Assembly (NCBI RefSeq): GCF_001905905.1
Contig: NZ_LIVT01000024.1
Coordinates: forward strand, 1 to 37,332
Direction: 5' to 3'
Origin: Streptomyces sp. CB02366
GTDB lineage: Bacteria; Actinomycetota; Actinomycetes; Streptomycetales; Streptomycetaceae
Length of the DNA stretch: 37,332 nucleotides
The position numbers and the translations under genes are program-made. A model generated the notes under the pieces. The model was not told where the DNA came from and did no database searches. It saw only the letters and a list, made by a program, of their open reading frames with translations. Of this stretch, positions 16,128 to 24,206 are shown in pieces; the stretch's first letter is position 1; every line of letters begins with the position of its first letter.

Positions 16128-17195
16128 TCATATCGCGTTCACCGTGGAGAGCACTTCATCGTCGGCCCCCGCGGCCCTCATCAATTCCTCACCGAAGGCC
16201 TGAAGCAACTGCGCATAGCCGAAACTCAATTCGGCCGCAGCGTTCCTGCAGTGGCCAGGCAGATGCTGCACCATCTCTTGTTGCTCGCACAGACCGGAGC
16301 GGACCCCGTCGAACATACGGAGAAGGGAACGCCCCGTGTCATTGAACCGCAGGGAGGGGTCCCGGCGGAGCTGGTCGAACAGGAGAGTCAGCCCGGGGAG
16401 GGCCGACTCGACACCGCGGGTGCCGTCCGCGGTCGGCCCAAGGGCCAGTGGTCGGCAACTATCGGGCCGCCCCTCCCCTTCGTCGCATCCGGGGACCGGA
16501 GATTCGCCCCTCACGACCCGGTTGCGAACGTCCGCCGCGGTGGCCGGCGAGATCCCGGCAGCCTGCGCGATCTGCCGGAGTGACGCTTCGGGTCTACCGG
16601 CGATGACCTCCGCGGCCCGCCGCCGGCCCTGCGTACCGTCGGTCGGCCGGGACCGGCCGTCCTTTCCGACGCGATGTGTCGGCATCGGCAAAGGTGCTTC
16701 CTGTAGAGCCTGACGCCTGATCAAGGCCACACGCTTGGCCGAGAGCCCTGTCAGCGAGGCGACCATCCGATCGCTCCACTCCGGGGAGGCGCCGATGATC
16801 CGCTGGACAGCCGCGTGGCGATCGCCACGCGAAAGCGGCAGTCCGTGCTTGATGTTCGCGGACACCGCAAGCAGGAAAACATTCACTTCGGTACCGTGGA
16901 GGAAGCGCACAGCGACCTCGGACATGCCCCGGACAGCGGCAGCACGCACTCTGTGCACACCGTCGATCACCCGCATAGACGGTTTATGTACCCAAATAGG
17001 AGGGAATTCCTCACCCGAATCGGCCAGAATCTGCACGTGTTCGGCGTCTTCCCCGTTGATCCGAGGAGACTCGGAAATCACGAGGGAACTTATAGGTATC
17101 GCGCAGACCACGGATTCTTCAAGTGCTTCTCGCTGACGGGACAGAAGGTCTACCGGGTCGACACCGGCACCGCCATCCTGTTGAAAAAGCGTCAT
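16128..17195 (-). CDS. StrR/NovG-type ParB-fold pathway activator
   Basis: This 355-residue protein is almost the length I recall for StrR (350). Residues about 25-110 form the ParB/Spo0J-like N-terminal domain (AIPISSL, SPRINGEDAEHV, PPIWVH, MRVIDGVHRVRAA). The middle carries helix-turn-helix-like stretches (WSDRMVASLTGLSAKRV and ASLRQIAQAAGISPATAADV). The C-terminal 120 residues look like a helical domain. Members (StrR, Bbr, NovG) activate antibiotic clusters by binding GTTCGACTG-N11-CAGTCGAAC-like repeats, and two such repeats lie in the two divergent promoter regions of this window. I chose ATG 17195, with GGGAG upstream; the open frame reaches 17294. It is transcribed alone from an AT-rich promoter region. 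It is the best candidate for the cluster-situated regulator. Confidence 0.85.
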   Translation of the reverse strand: MTLFQQDGGAGVDPVDLLSRQREALEESVVCAIPISSLVISESPRINGEDAEHVQILADSGEEFPPIWVHKPSMRVIDGVHRVRAAAVRGMSEVAVRFLHGTEVNVFLLAVSANIKHGLPLSRGDRHAAVQRIIGASPEWSDRMVASLTGLSAKRVALIRRQALQEAPLPMPTHRVGKDGRSRPTDGTQGRRRAAEVIAGRPEASLRQIAQAAGISPATAADVRNRVVRGESPVPGCDEGEGRPDSCRPLALGPTADGTRGVESALPGLTLLFDQLRRDPSLRFNDTGRSLLRMFDGVRSGLCEQQEMVQHLPGHCRNAAAELSFGYAQLLQAFGEELMRAAGADDEVLSTVNAI

Positions 17196-17302
17196 ACCAA
17201 CTCCCGCTATCGCTCCACCGGGGATTATCCGCCGGACCTTCCGTTTTACATGACAAAGCCAAACACTATCCTTTCCGACGATACAGATTTTCACCGATCA
17301 GA

Positions 17303-17331
17303 GATATATCATTCCATTGACCTCCATTCAA
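17303..17331 (-). promoter_or_regulatory. candidate promoter of the regulator gene
   Basis: On the minus strand TTGAAT and TATATC are exactly 17 bp apart, in a patch clearly more AT-rich than the surrounding DNA. The leader to ATG 17195 would be about 100 nt. No StrR-like repeat is seen here, so autoregulation is not suggested. Confidence 0.5.
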
Positions 17332-17474
17332 CGGTAGCCCACGGCTAGGCCACTCGTAGATTGTCCGAATATCGCCAGCCATCATTGGGCCCCGCATCGC
17401 GACGGTCCCGCGACCACCCTGGAAACATCCGCCGCCCTGCCAGGTTCCCGCCGGGCAACGGGTCGCCATGGCGG

Positions 17475-17606
17475 TTAATCACCGCGTGATTGGCCGATAA
17501 CGAGCCTTTTCCAACCTCATGTTGAGGAGGTTGCAGCGGGCGCCGGCTTCGTCGCCGAACGCCCAGTGCGGCGCGGTGGGGTCGGTGAACGCCTGCACGG
17601 CCCGCT
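17475..17606 (-). pseudogene. possible gene-tail fragment next to the IS5-type remnant
   Basis: On the minus strand one frame reads AERAVQAFTDPTAPHWAFG and then DEAGARCNLLNMRLEK to a stop near 17476, with coding-like third positions. It would be the end of a gene whose body has been replaced by the transposase remnant. The family is unknown. The rest of 17332-17612 shows nothing callable. Confidence 0.2.
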
Positions 17607-17872
17607 CAGCGGGTGATCGCCGACGGCGGCTACCGGGGCACCAGGCTGACCATCCCGCACTACCGTCGGCACAAGGACGAGGAACTATCGGCCTGGAAGG
17701 AGGAGCACAACGCCTCCCACCGCAAGGTACGAGCCCGCGTCGAGCACACCTTCGCCCGCATGAAGAGCTGGAAGATCCTGCGCGACTGCCGCCTCAAGGG
17801 CGACGGCGTCCACCATGCCATGCTCGGCATCGCCCGCCTGCACAACCTCGGGACTGCTGCACGGATGAGTGA
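17607..17872 (+). pseudogene. C-terminal fragment of an IS5-type DDE transposase
   Basis: The frame VIADGGYRGT...WKEEHNASHRKVRARVEHTFARMKSWKILRDC...MLGIARLHNL is the typical tail of actinomycete IS5-family transposases, including the final catalytic glutamate of the DDE triad (ARVEHTF). All upstream domains are missing. The last residues (GTAARMSDT) come from the left end of the IS3-type element that begins at 17855, so that insertion cut the gene just before its own stop. It is inactive. Confidence 0.85.
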
Positions 17873-17916
17873 CACCTGACCTGGCTTGCTGAGAAGCGGC
17901 CTGGAAGGATGTTGCA

Positions 17917-18210
17917 GTGCCCAAGCCGTATCCGAAGGAGTTCCGCGAGGACGTCGTGCGGGTCGCGCGCAACCGCGAGCCCGGCGTCACGCTGGAACAG
18001 ATCGCCGCCGACTTCGGCGCCCACCCGATCACGCTGTCAAAGTGGCTGCGCCGTGCGGACACCGACGAGGGCGCCAGGCCCGCGACAGCGTCGGGTGAGT
18101 CGGCCGAGCTGCGCGAGGCCCGCAAGCGCATCCGACTGCTGGAGCAGGAGAACGAGGTCCTGCGGCGGGCTGCGGCGTATCTGTCGCAGGCGAACCTGCC
18201 GGCAAAATGA
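17917..18210 (+). CDS. IS3-family transposase OrfA (HTH protein)
   Basis: The 97-residue protein starts at GTG 17917 after GGAAGGA. It has an N-terminal helix-turn-helix (YPKEFREDVVRVARNREPG, then TLEQIAADFGAHPITLSKWL) that recognises the terminal repeats, and a C-terminal leucine-zipper-like coil (ELREARKRIRLLEQENEVLR) for oligomerisation with OrfB. Its TGA overlaps the ATG of orfB (ATGA at 18207-18210, preceded by an A-rich run), which allows coupled re-initiation or a frameshifted OrfAB fusion as in other IS3 elements. Confidence 0.92.
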   Translation: MPKPYPKEFREDVVRVARNREPGVTLEQIAADFGAHPITLSKWLRRADTDEGARPATASGESAELREARKRIRLLEQENEVLRRAAAYLSQANLPAK

Positions 18211-19097
18211 TGTACCCGCTCGTCCGCGAGCTGGCCGCCGCCGCTGCCCCTGGCCGGGTGCCGGTGGCGGTGACGTGCCGGGTGCTCGGGCTGGCCCCCC
18301 AGCCCTACTACCGGTGGCTGGACCGGCCGGTCACGGACGCCGAACTGTCCGAGGCATACCGGGCCAACGCCCTGTTCGACGCGCACCGCGACGATCCCGA
18401 GTTCGGTCACCGCTTCCTTCTCGACGAGGCCCGCGCCGCCGGTGAGGCGATGGCCGAGCGGACCGCCTGGCGGATCTGCCGGGACAACGGCTGGTGGAGC
18501 GCCTTCGGCAAACGCAGGGGCCGCGGGAAGAACGCCAAGTCCGGGCCACCGGTCCACGACGACCTGGTGCGGCGCGATTTCACCGCGGACGGGCCGAACC
18601 GGCTGTGGCTCACGGACATCACCGAACACCCCACCGGCGAGGGCAAGCTGTATCTGTGTGCCGTCAAGGACGTGTACTCGGGCCGCATCGTGGGCTACTC
18701 CATCGACGCCCGGATGGAGTCCCGCCTCGCCGTGGCCGCGCTGGAGTCCGCCGTCGCCCGCCGCGGCCAGGTGGCCGGTTGCGTGGTGCATTCGGACCGC
18801 GGCTCGCAGTTCCGCTCACGGAAGGTTGCTGCCGTACTCACCCGGCACGGCCTGGTCGGCTCGATGGGCCGCGTCGGGGCCGCCGGTGACAACGCCGCCA
18901 TGGAGAGCTTCTTCGCGCTGCTGCAGAAGAACGTCCTCGACCGCCGCACCTGGGCCACTCGACAGGAGCTGCGGATCGCGATCGTCACCTGGATCGAGCG
19001 GACCTACCACCGGCGCCGGCGCCAGAGACGCCTGGCCCGATTGACCCCCGTGGAGTACGAGACCATCATGACCCCACCCGCAGCTCTGGCTGCATAA
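18207..19097 (+). CDS. IS3-family transposase OrfB (DDE integrase core)
   Basis: The 296-residue protein has the HTH_21-like N-terminal part and the retroviral-type integrase core. The three acidic residues are visible in LWLTDITEH, VVHSDRGSQF and NAAMESFF. The frame is full length with no internal stop, ending 27 bp before the right terminal repeat tip. It catalyses strand transfer of the element together with OrfA. It looks functional, so the copy may still be mobile. Confidence 0.93.
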   Translation: MMYPLVRELAAAAAPGRVPVAVTCRVLGLAPQPYYRWLDRPVTDAELSEAYRANALFDAHRDDPEFGHRFLLDEARAAGEAMAERTAWRICRDNGWWSAFGKRRGRGKNAKSGPPVHDDLVRRDFTADGPNRLWLTDITEHPTGEGKLYLCAVKDVYSGRIVGYSIDARMESRLAVAALESAVARRGQVAGCVVHSDRGSQFRSRKVAAVLTRHGLVGSMGRVGAAGDNAAMESFFALLQKNVLDRRTWATRQELRIAIVTWIERTYHRRRRQRRLARLTPVEYETIMTPPAALAA

Positions 19098-19124
19098 ACC
19101 CCGCTGTCACCCGATCATGCAGCA

Positions 19125-19554
19125 GCCCCAACCCGTCGCCGCTATTCCGACCGACCAGACCTACAACTGGAGTGGTCAGAGCCTGGACTGCTCCCTCGAC
19201 GCATCCGTCTCCGTGACGCTGCCCAGTGACCCACTCCTGAGAGCCAGCAGGCTGCGGCGCGACCCGGACCGCCCCTTCTGGTACGACACCGACGGGCAAC
19301 TGCAGGTGCAGTACCTGACATGGGACCGCCAGAGCGGCAGGGCCTACAGTCTCCTCGCGTCCAGGGAGTGGCTCGAGCACCACCTCGAGCGCAGCGGCCA
19401 CTGCCTGGTCCAGGGCATGACCGGTGAACGGCAGCCTGTGACCGCCGAGCATCCGCGTGTCTGGAGAGAGTTCAGCCAGAGCGCCGGCCGCACGGCACAA
19501 GGACAATGCATCCCTGGGACCATCGTCACCGAAGTCAAGAGAAGCATCCGGTAG
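19125..19554 (+). pseudogene. headless C-terminal fragment of an unknown protein
   Basis: Directly after the IS3 right end, a coding-quality frame of about 143 residues runs to a stop at 19552-19554 (PTDQTYNWSGQSLDCSLDAS...SLLASREWLEHHLERSGHCLV...). The only ATG (19117) lies inside the terminal repeat, so the true 5' part is missing. I do not recognise the family. The style of the sequence (soluble, mixed) would suit the tail of a larger enzyme or signalling protein, and a link to the conflict operon 440 bp downstream is possible but unproven. Confidence 0.6.
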
Positions 19555-19994
19555 CAGGCCGTCGCCGGACTTGGCCCGGGCCCGGGCACGACCGCGGAGT
19601 ACGGCCCGCGCGGCGACCTGTGCATCAAGCGGGTCCGGCTTTCCCAGCAGACGGCGAGCCGTCTGGCTGAGCGGCTTTCCACAGCCGTAGAACGCACACG
19701 CGGGGGACCGCCGCTGTCATGGCAGGTGACCCCTTGTCTTCCCCACGAAGACCAGGGGCTATCGGCCTTCCCGGTCTCTGCTCTCGGACGGAGGCGGGCC
19801 GGGGCAGGATGGAGAGGTGTCGTCGTCCCCGCCGACCTTCGTGCCTGCTTCCGCTGGCTGCCTTCTGAGCTTCACCTTGGGAATAACCGTCTGAACGTGA
19901 CACGCAGTCAGGCGGGTTCGTCACACCACCTCCCCCAACTGTGCCGACGGACTATTCTCACTGTGGCACAGGCACGTCGGAGGTCGGGGGGCGC
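19555..19994. other. gap before the conflict operon
   Basis: This 440-bp stretch has one coding-like island in the plus frame at about 19605-19680 (GDLCIKRVRLSQQTASRLAE), probably another gene remnant. The part near 19930-19970 (ACTATTCTCACTGTGGCACAGGC) is the only AT-richer piece and is the likeliest place for the operon promoter, although no convincing -35/-10 pair is clear. Confidence 0.35.
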
Positions 19995-21197
19995 ATGAGG
20001 TTCGTCTTTGTCCATGGGACCGGTGTCCGCCGGGAACGGTTCGAGGAACTGTTCGCGCTGGTCGAGGCCGGGCTGCTGAAAGAATTCCCGAAGGCCGAGG
20101 TCGAACGCTGCTACTGGGGAGCGGAGTTCGGTGCGGAACTCAGCGCGGGCGGCGCGTCGGTTCCCGGCATGAGGTCCGCGCCAGGGCCGGAGGAGGACCC
20201 CGAGACCGCAGAGTGGTTGCTGCTCCTCGCCGACCCGCTGTGCGAGCTGAGGGTTCTGGCCGAACTCGGCACCGAGGCCGAAGACGACGGATTCGGGCTG
20301 CTGGGAACGCAGTCGCCCGGCGAGAACGTGGGCGATGCCCTGCGCGCCCTGCCCGCCGTCCTGGCACCGGACGACGAACTCGCCGTACTACTGCGGGAGA
20401 CCGGTCTGGCCGGCGGCTACCGGAACGCCCTGTGGACGGTGGAGCGCTCCGACGAGTTCCACGCCGCGTGCCTCGTCGCCGAGGACGACGCGACCGCCGC
20501 CGAACTCAGGATCCACGCGGGCCGGGCTCTGGTGGCCGTGATGCTCGCCGAGGCCCGCGACACCGCCCTGTGCACCGACGCGGAACGGGACCGGCTCGTC
20601 GACCTGCTGAGCGAGCGGCTAGGCGGGACTGCCCGGGGCGTGGTGACGCGCACGGCGGGCGTCCTGTCCCGATTGGCACAGCGCGTAGCCACCCAGTCCT
20701 TTCTGGACCGTAAGCGGGGTGAGGTCACCTCCGAGAAGGCATCCGAGATCGGTGACATCCTGCGCTACCAGGCGCGCGGTGAGCATCTGCGCGCCCATCT
20801 GGAGCGGGTGATCGGCGACAGCCCGGAGCCTCCGGTCGTCATCGGCCACAGCCTCGGCGGCATCGCCCTCGTGGACACCCTAGCTCTGGCTGCCCGACGC
20901 CAACCTCCCTTGTCTGTGCGCATGTTGGTGACGGTCGGCTCCCAGGCACCCTTCCTGCACGAACTCGGCGCCCTGGCCGGACTGGAGCCTGGTGACCGGC
21001 TGCCCTCCGACTTCCCTCAGTGGCTCAACATCTACGACCGTCGGGATGTCCTCTCCTACCTCGCCGAACCGGTCTTCCCGGGCGACGGCCGGGTTGTCGA
21101 CCATGAGGTGCGCAGCGGAATGCCGTTCCCCGTCTCGCACAGCGCCTACTGGAAGCTCCCTCCGGTCTTCGAGCGGATCGCCGAGGCACTGCGGTGA
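19995..21197 (+). CDS. alpha/beta-hydrolase (lipase-like) of the conflict operon
   Basis: This 400-residue protein begins MRFVFVHGTGVRRE, the HG-type oxyanion motif at the very N-terminus. It has the nucleophile elbow VIGHSLGG (S286) and a late histidine in VSHSAYW, so the Ser-His pair of a lipase-like hydrolase is present. An insertion of about 200 residues between strand 1 and the elbow is helical and specific to this type. No signal peptide or membrane helix is seen. It is the first gene of a four-gene operon, and its stop overlaps the GTG start of the caspase gene (21194-21197). The open frame extends to 19941, but ATG 19995 follows a G-rich site and begins exactly at the fold. It is likely an effector acting on lipids or another ester; the target is unknown. 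Confidence 0.82.
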   Translation: MRFVFVHGTGVRRERFEELFALVEAGLLKEFPKAEVERCYWGAEFGAELSAGGASVPGMRSAPGPEEDPETAEWLLLLADPLCELRVLAELGTEAEDDGFGLLGTQSPGENVGDALRALPAVLAPDDELAVLLRETGLAGGYRNALWTVERSDEFHAACLVAEDDATAAELRIHAGRALVAVMLAEARDTALCTDAERDRLVDLLSERLGGTARGVVTRTAGVLSRLAQRVATQSFLDRKRGEVTSEKASEIGDILRYQARGEHLRAHLERVIGDSPEPPVVIGHSLGGIALVDTLALAARRQPPLSVRMLVTVGSQAPFLHELGALAGLEPGDRLPSDFPQWLNIYDRRDVLSYLAEPVFPGDGRVVDHEVRSGMPFPVSHSAYWKLPPVFERIAEALR

Positions 21198-23113
21198 CGG
21201 GCGGCTCCCCAGCCGCCGAGCCGCAGATCACACCGGAACGGACCTTCGCGCTCGTGGTGGGTGTCGAGTCCTACGAGATCGACACCCGGCTGAACCTCTC
21301 CGGCCCGGCCGGCGACGCCGTCCGCTTCGCCGACTGGCTCACCGGCACCGCTGGTGTACCGAAGAGCAACGTACGTCTGCTGTTGTCGCCCCTGGCCGGC
21401 ACCTGGGCCGAGGGGGAGGCCAAACCCGCGACACAGAAGAACGTCGAGGAAGCGCTCTTCACGGACCTCGCCCAGTGCGACGGTGACCTGCTGTGGATCT
21501 ACTGGGCCGGACACGGCTTCCTGGACCGTCGCCACGATCTGCTGCTGCCGTACGCCGACGCCACGGCCGGTCTCTTCACTCACCTCAATCTCAGCTCGGC
21601 TCTGCGCCGGTGGAAGTCCGACGAGATCGCTGGTGGCCGCTTCCGCCGTACCGTCACCGTGGGTGATACCTGCCGGCTGGACATCGCACGACTTAAAGGG
21701 AAGTTCCCCCAGGTGAACTACCCGGTGGGCGTCCCCACCAGGCGCATGCAGTTCACGCTCTACGCGTCCCGGCCCGGTGAGACCGCGAAGAACACCGTCC
21801 AGGCGGGCCAGTTCACGGATACCCTCCTCAGACGCCTGGAGGGCCGAACGCTCGAACAGGCGACACTCGGCCTACCCGACATCGCCCGGGACGTGCAGGC
21901 CGACTTCACCGTGATGCGAGCGAACGGCACGGCCTGGCAGCATCCGCAGTTCGACATCGCCCTGGGCTGGGACGGTTCTTCTCTCCACGGGGACACCTGG
22001 GCGGACGGTGGTACGACGAGCAGGCCGACTGGTGGCCTCGTCCTCGACCAGGTCGCCTGGACGGAGCTGGGGCAACTGATGTCCGAGAGCACGGAGTTGC
22101 CCCGTGACACCTATGCGGCGTACCGCTGGGCCTTCGAGGTGACGGGCTGCGTTCCGCCGATGGACCACAAGTTGCCGTCGTCGGACTTGGTGGAGATCGT
22201 GCGTGATCTGGACGACCGGCAGGGCACCAGCCGTGCCGTTCCGCTCGCTCTGCCGTTCGTCAAGCACCTGGCATCCCGTGCCGCGCCCTCTCCCTGGGTC
22301 GTGGCGGCGAACGGATGGGTGGAGCGTACGCGTGAACGCCTCAGCGCGGACCCCGTCCCGGTGCCGCCCTCTCGTCCGGTCGAGTCCCCCGCGCTGCACG
22401 TGCGGTTGACCGAGGACGACGAGGGCTCCTACCGACTGCAACTCTGGTCGTTCCAGGAGAGCTGGGACTACGTGGGCGACTTTCCGGACCCCATGGACCT
22501 GGAAGGCGTGCGGAAGGCGCTCACCCTTCACCTCCTGACGGAACCGGCGAAGCCGGCGCGGATCGAGTTCCACGTTCCGTTCGACCTGTTGGAGGTGCCG
22601 TTCGAGACCTGGACGGTGTCGCGCCCCGCGCGCAGAGGCCGCGGTGAGCGGGCCGTCCAGCTCGGCTGCCGCTACGAGGTAGTGCTGCGCTGCCCCGAGG
22701 AACGCGAGGATCTCGAACTCTGGCTGGCCAAGTGGCAGTGGTACGAGACACATGGCGGCCTGCATCCGGACGCCGTGCGGGACATCGTGGACTGCGATGT
22801 GTCCGGCGACCTGGCCGACAAGCTACAACTGAACGCGTCACCGGTCTGCGTGCTGGCCGAGGTGACCGAGGATCTGGTCATGGACGTCTTGGAAGCCGTG
22901 GTGGACGGCGGGATACCGATCGCCGTTTGGCGTCGCCCCTCCCCGGCAGCCGGCGCGGCCATACGTACAGCGCTCGACGCCGACCCTCCGCACGCACTCG
23001 ACGTGGCATCGCTGCCCACCGGACTCAGGCGAGCCCGGGTGGACCAACACCCGCTCGCGCTGCTCTACGACAACCCCGATCGGGTGCCCTTGAGGCGGTC
23101 GCTGTCCTCGTGA
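21194..23113 (+). CDS. caspase-VMAP protein (vWA-MoxR-associated protein with C14 peptidase domain)
   Basis: The 639-residue protein has a caspase-like peptidase domain at residues 15-260: strand RTFALVVGVESY, catalytic H107 in YWAGHGF, and C160 in TVGDTCR. Residues about 290-390 (WTELGQLMSESTELP, YRWAFEVTG) match the middle VMAP region, and residues about 405-630 (HVRLTEDDE, RIEFHVPFDLLEVPFETW, LYDNPDRVPL) the VMAP C-terminal region. VMAP proteins act in three-part systems with a MoxR ATPase and a vWA protein and carry an interchangeable effector, here a protease with an intact His-Cys dyad. It starts with GTG in a GTGA overlap and is followed after 25 bp by the MoxR gene. It is inferred to be the executing protease of the system. 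Confidence 0.85.
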   Translation: MTGGSPAAEPQITPERTFALVVGVESYEIDTRLNLSGPAGDAVRFADWLTGTAGVPKSNVRLLLSPLAGTWAEGEAKPATQKNVEEALFTDLAQCDGDLLWIYWAGHGFLDRRHDLLLPYADATAGLFTHLNLSSALRRWKSDEIAGGRFRRTVTVGDTCRLDIARLKGKFPQVNYPVGVPTRRMQFTLYASRPGETAKNTVQAGQFTDTLLRRLEGRTLEQATLGLPDIARDVQADFTVMRANGTAWQHPQFDIALGWDGSSLHGDTWADGGTTSRPTGGLVLDQVAWTELGQLMSESTELPRDTYAAYRWAFEVTGCVPPMDHKLPSSDLVEIVRDLDDRQGTSRAVPLALPFVKHLASRAAPSPWVVAANGWVERTRERLSADPVPVPPSRPVESPALHVRLTEDDEGSYRLQLWSFQESWDYVGDFPDPMDLEGVRKALTLHLLTEPAKPARIEFHVPFDLLEVPFETWTVSRPARRGRGERAVQLGCRYEVVLRCPEEREDLELWLAKWQWYETHGGLHPDAVRDIVDCDVSGDLADKLQLNASPVCVLAEVTEDLVMDVLEAVVDGGIPIAVWRRPSPAAGAAIRTALDADPPHALDVASLPTGLRRARVDQHPLALLYDNPDRVPLRRSLSS

Positions 23114-23138
23114 ACCGTCGTCTAGGAGAGGAAGTCCG

Positions 23139-24206
23139 ATGAACACTGTCAAGGACTGGTGGATCTACCGGGGCACTGGCTCGGTCGCGGAGAAGCGCGC
23201 CCGGCTCGACGAGAACCGGCCGCCGTGGCGGGAGTTCAAGGGTGCCCCCGACCCGGAGTACGCCCCGCCTGGCACCGCCGGACCGGCCTGGACCGAGACC
23301 TGGGTACGCGGCGACGGATACGTACCGGACGACGCGGAGATTGACGCCGTGAACACGGCCCTGTACCTGCGCCGCCCGCTCCTCGTCACCGGCAAGCCCG
23401 GAGTCGGCAAGTCGACGCTGGCGCACAGCATCGCGGCCGATCTGAAACTCGGACCAGTCCTGCACTGGCCGGTGACCAGCCGCAGTTCCCTGCGGGACGC
23501 GCTCTACCAGTACGACGCGATCGGGCGTCTGCACGATGCGAACCTGCGCCATCTGAAGGCCGGCCGAGGCGCGCCGCCCCGGCGGCAGCCGGGCGGGCGC
23601 CCCTCCTCGGGCAGCGCCATCGCGCCGTACCTGCGTCTCGGCCCGCTCGGCACGGCGCTGCTGCCACAGGAGCGCCCCCGGGTGTTGCTTGTCGACGAGA
23701 TCGACAAGAGCGACATCGACCTGCCCAGCGACCTGCTCACCGTGTTCGAGGAGGGTTCCTTCGAGATCCCGGAACTGGCGCGGATCGCCGCCCGCCAGCC
23801 ATGGGTCAGGGTGGGCACGCAGGATGATCCCGAGCTACGTGCCGGGATCGACCGCGGGCGGGTCCAGTGCAGCGCGTTCCCCGTCGTCGTGCTGACCAGC
23901 AACGGCGAGCGCGACTTCCCGCCGCCCTTCCTGCGCCGCTGCATCCGCCTCCACGTCGAGCCGCCGCACGAGAAGAAGCTGAAGCAGATCGTCCGGCAGC
24001 GGCTGAGGCTCGACGACACGACCCGGGAAGACCGCTACCAGGACCTCATCACCGACTTCATCGAGCGCCGTACGGAGGGCGACCTGGCGACGGACCAGCT
24101 GCTCAACGCCGTCCAGCTGCGGCTGAGCGGCGCGTGGTCGGGCGCGGGCGAGCGCAAGGACTTCCTGGACGCCGTACTGCAACGGCTGACGGGCCCGTTG
24201 GCGTGA
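23139..24206 (+). CDS. MoxR-type AAA+ ATPase
   Basis: This 355-residue protein has an N-terminal stretch of about 60 residues, Walker A TGKPGVGKST (84-93), Walker B VLLVDEIDKSD (182-192), sensor 1 LTSNGERDFPPPFLRR (252-267) with the arginine-finger region, and a helical lid. The insert with a Gly/Pro/Arg-rich loop (143-158) after the first helix is lineage-specific. MoxR ATPases remodel partner complexes with vWA proteins. Here the partners should be the caspase-VMAP protein upstream and the SAV_2336 protein downstream, whose GTG start overlaps this gene's TGA (24203-24206). ATG 23139 follows AGGAGAGGAAG. Confidence 0.93.
   Translation: MNTVKDWWIYRGTGSVAEKRARLDENRPPWREFKGAPDPEYAPPGTAGPAWTETWVRGDGYVPDDAEIDAVNTALYLRRPLLVTGKPGVGKSTLAHSIAADLKLGPVLHWPVTSRSSLRDALYQYDAIGRLHDANLRHLKAGRGAPPRRQPGGRPSSGSAIAPYLRLGPLGTALLPQERPRVLLVDEIDKSDIDLPSDLLTVFEEGSFEIPELARIAARQPWVRVGTQDDPELRAGIDRGRVQCSAFPVVVLTSNGERDFPPPFLRRCIRLHVEPPHEKKLKQIVRQRLRLDDTTREDRYQDLITDFIERRTEGDLATDQLLNAVQLRLSGAWSGAGERKDFLDAVLQRLTGPLA

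Larger units (their letters stand above)
17855..19124 (+). mobile_element. IS3-family insertion sequence, apparently complete
   Basis: The element is about 1270 bp with imperfect terminal inverted repeats: left TGCTGCACGGATGAGTGACA (from 17855) and right, read inward from 19124, TGCTGCATGATCGGGTGACA, 15 of 20 identical, with TG...CA termini as usual for IS3. It carries overlapping orfA and orfB with all catalytic residues. The 3-bp flanks (GAC left, GCC right) do not match, so I see no target duplication. Since the left flank is an IS5-type fragment and the right flank a headless gene, a deletion or recombination through the element is likely. Confidence 0.88.

Noticed and set aside
17519..17612. 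extension of the IS5-type transposase upstream of the fragment
   Set aside because: The translation before the VIADGG motif is unlike any transposase in all plus frames; the upstream part is unrelated DNA.
23867..24202. upstream extension of the scaffold gene inside moxR
   Set aside because: The sequence there is the out-of-frame shadow of the MoxR ATPase; the GTG at 24203 overlapping the moxR stop begins the SAV_2336 domain exactly.
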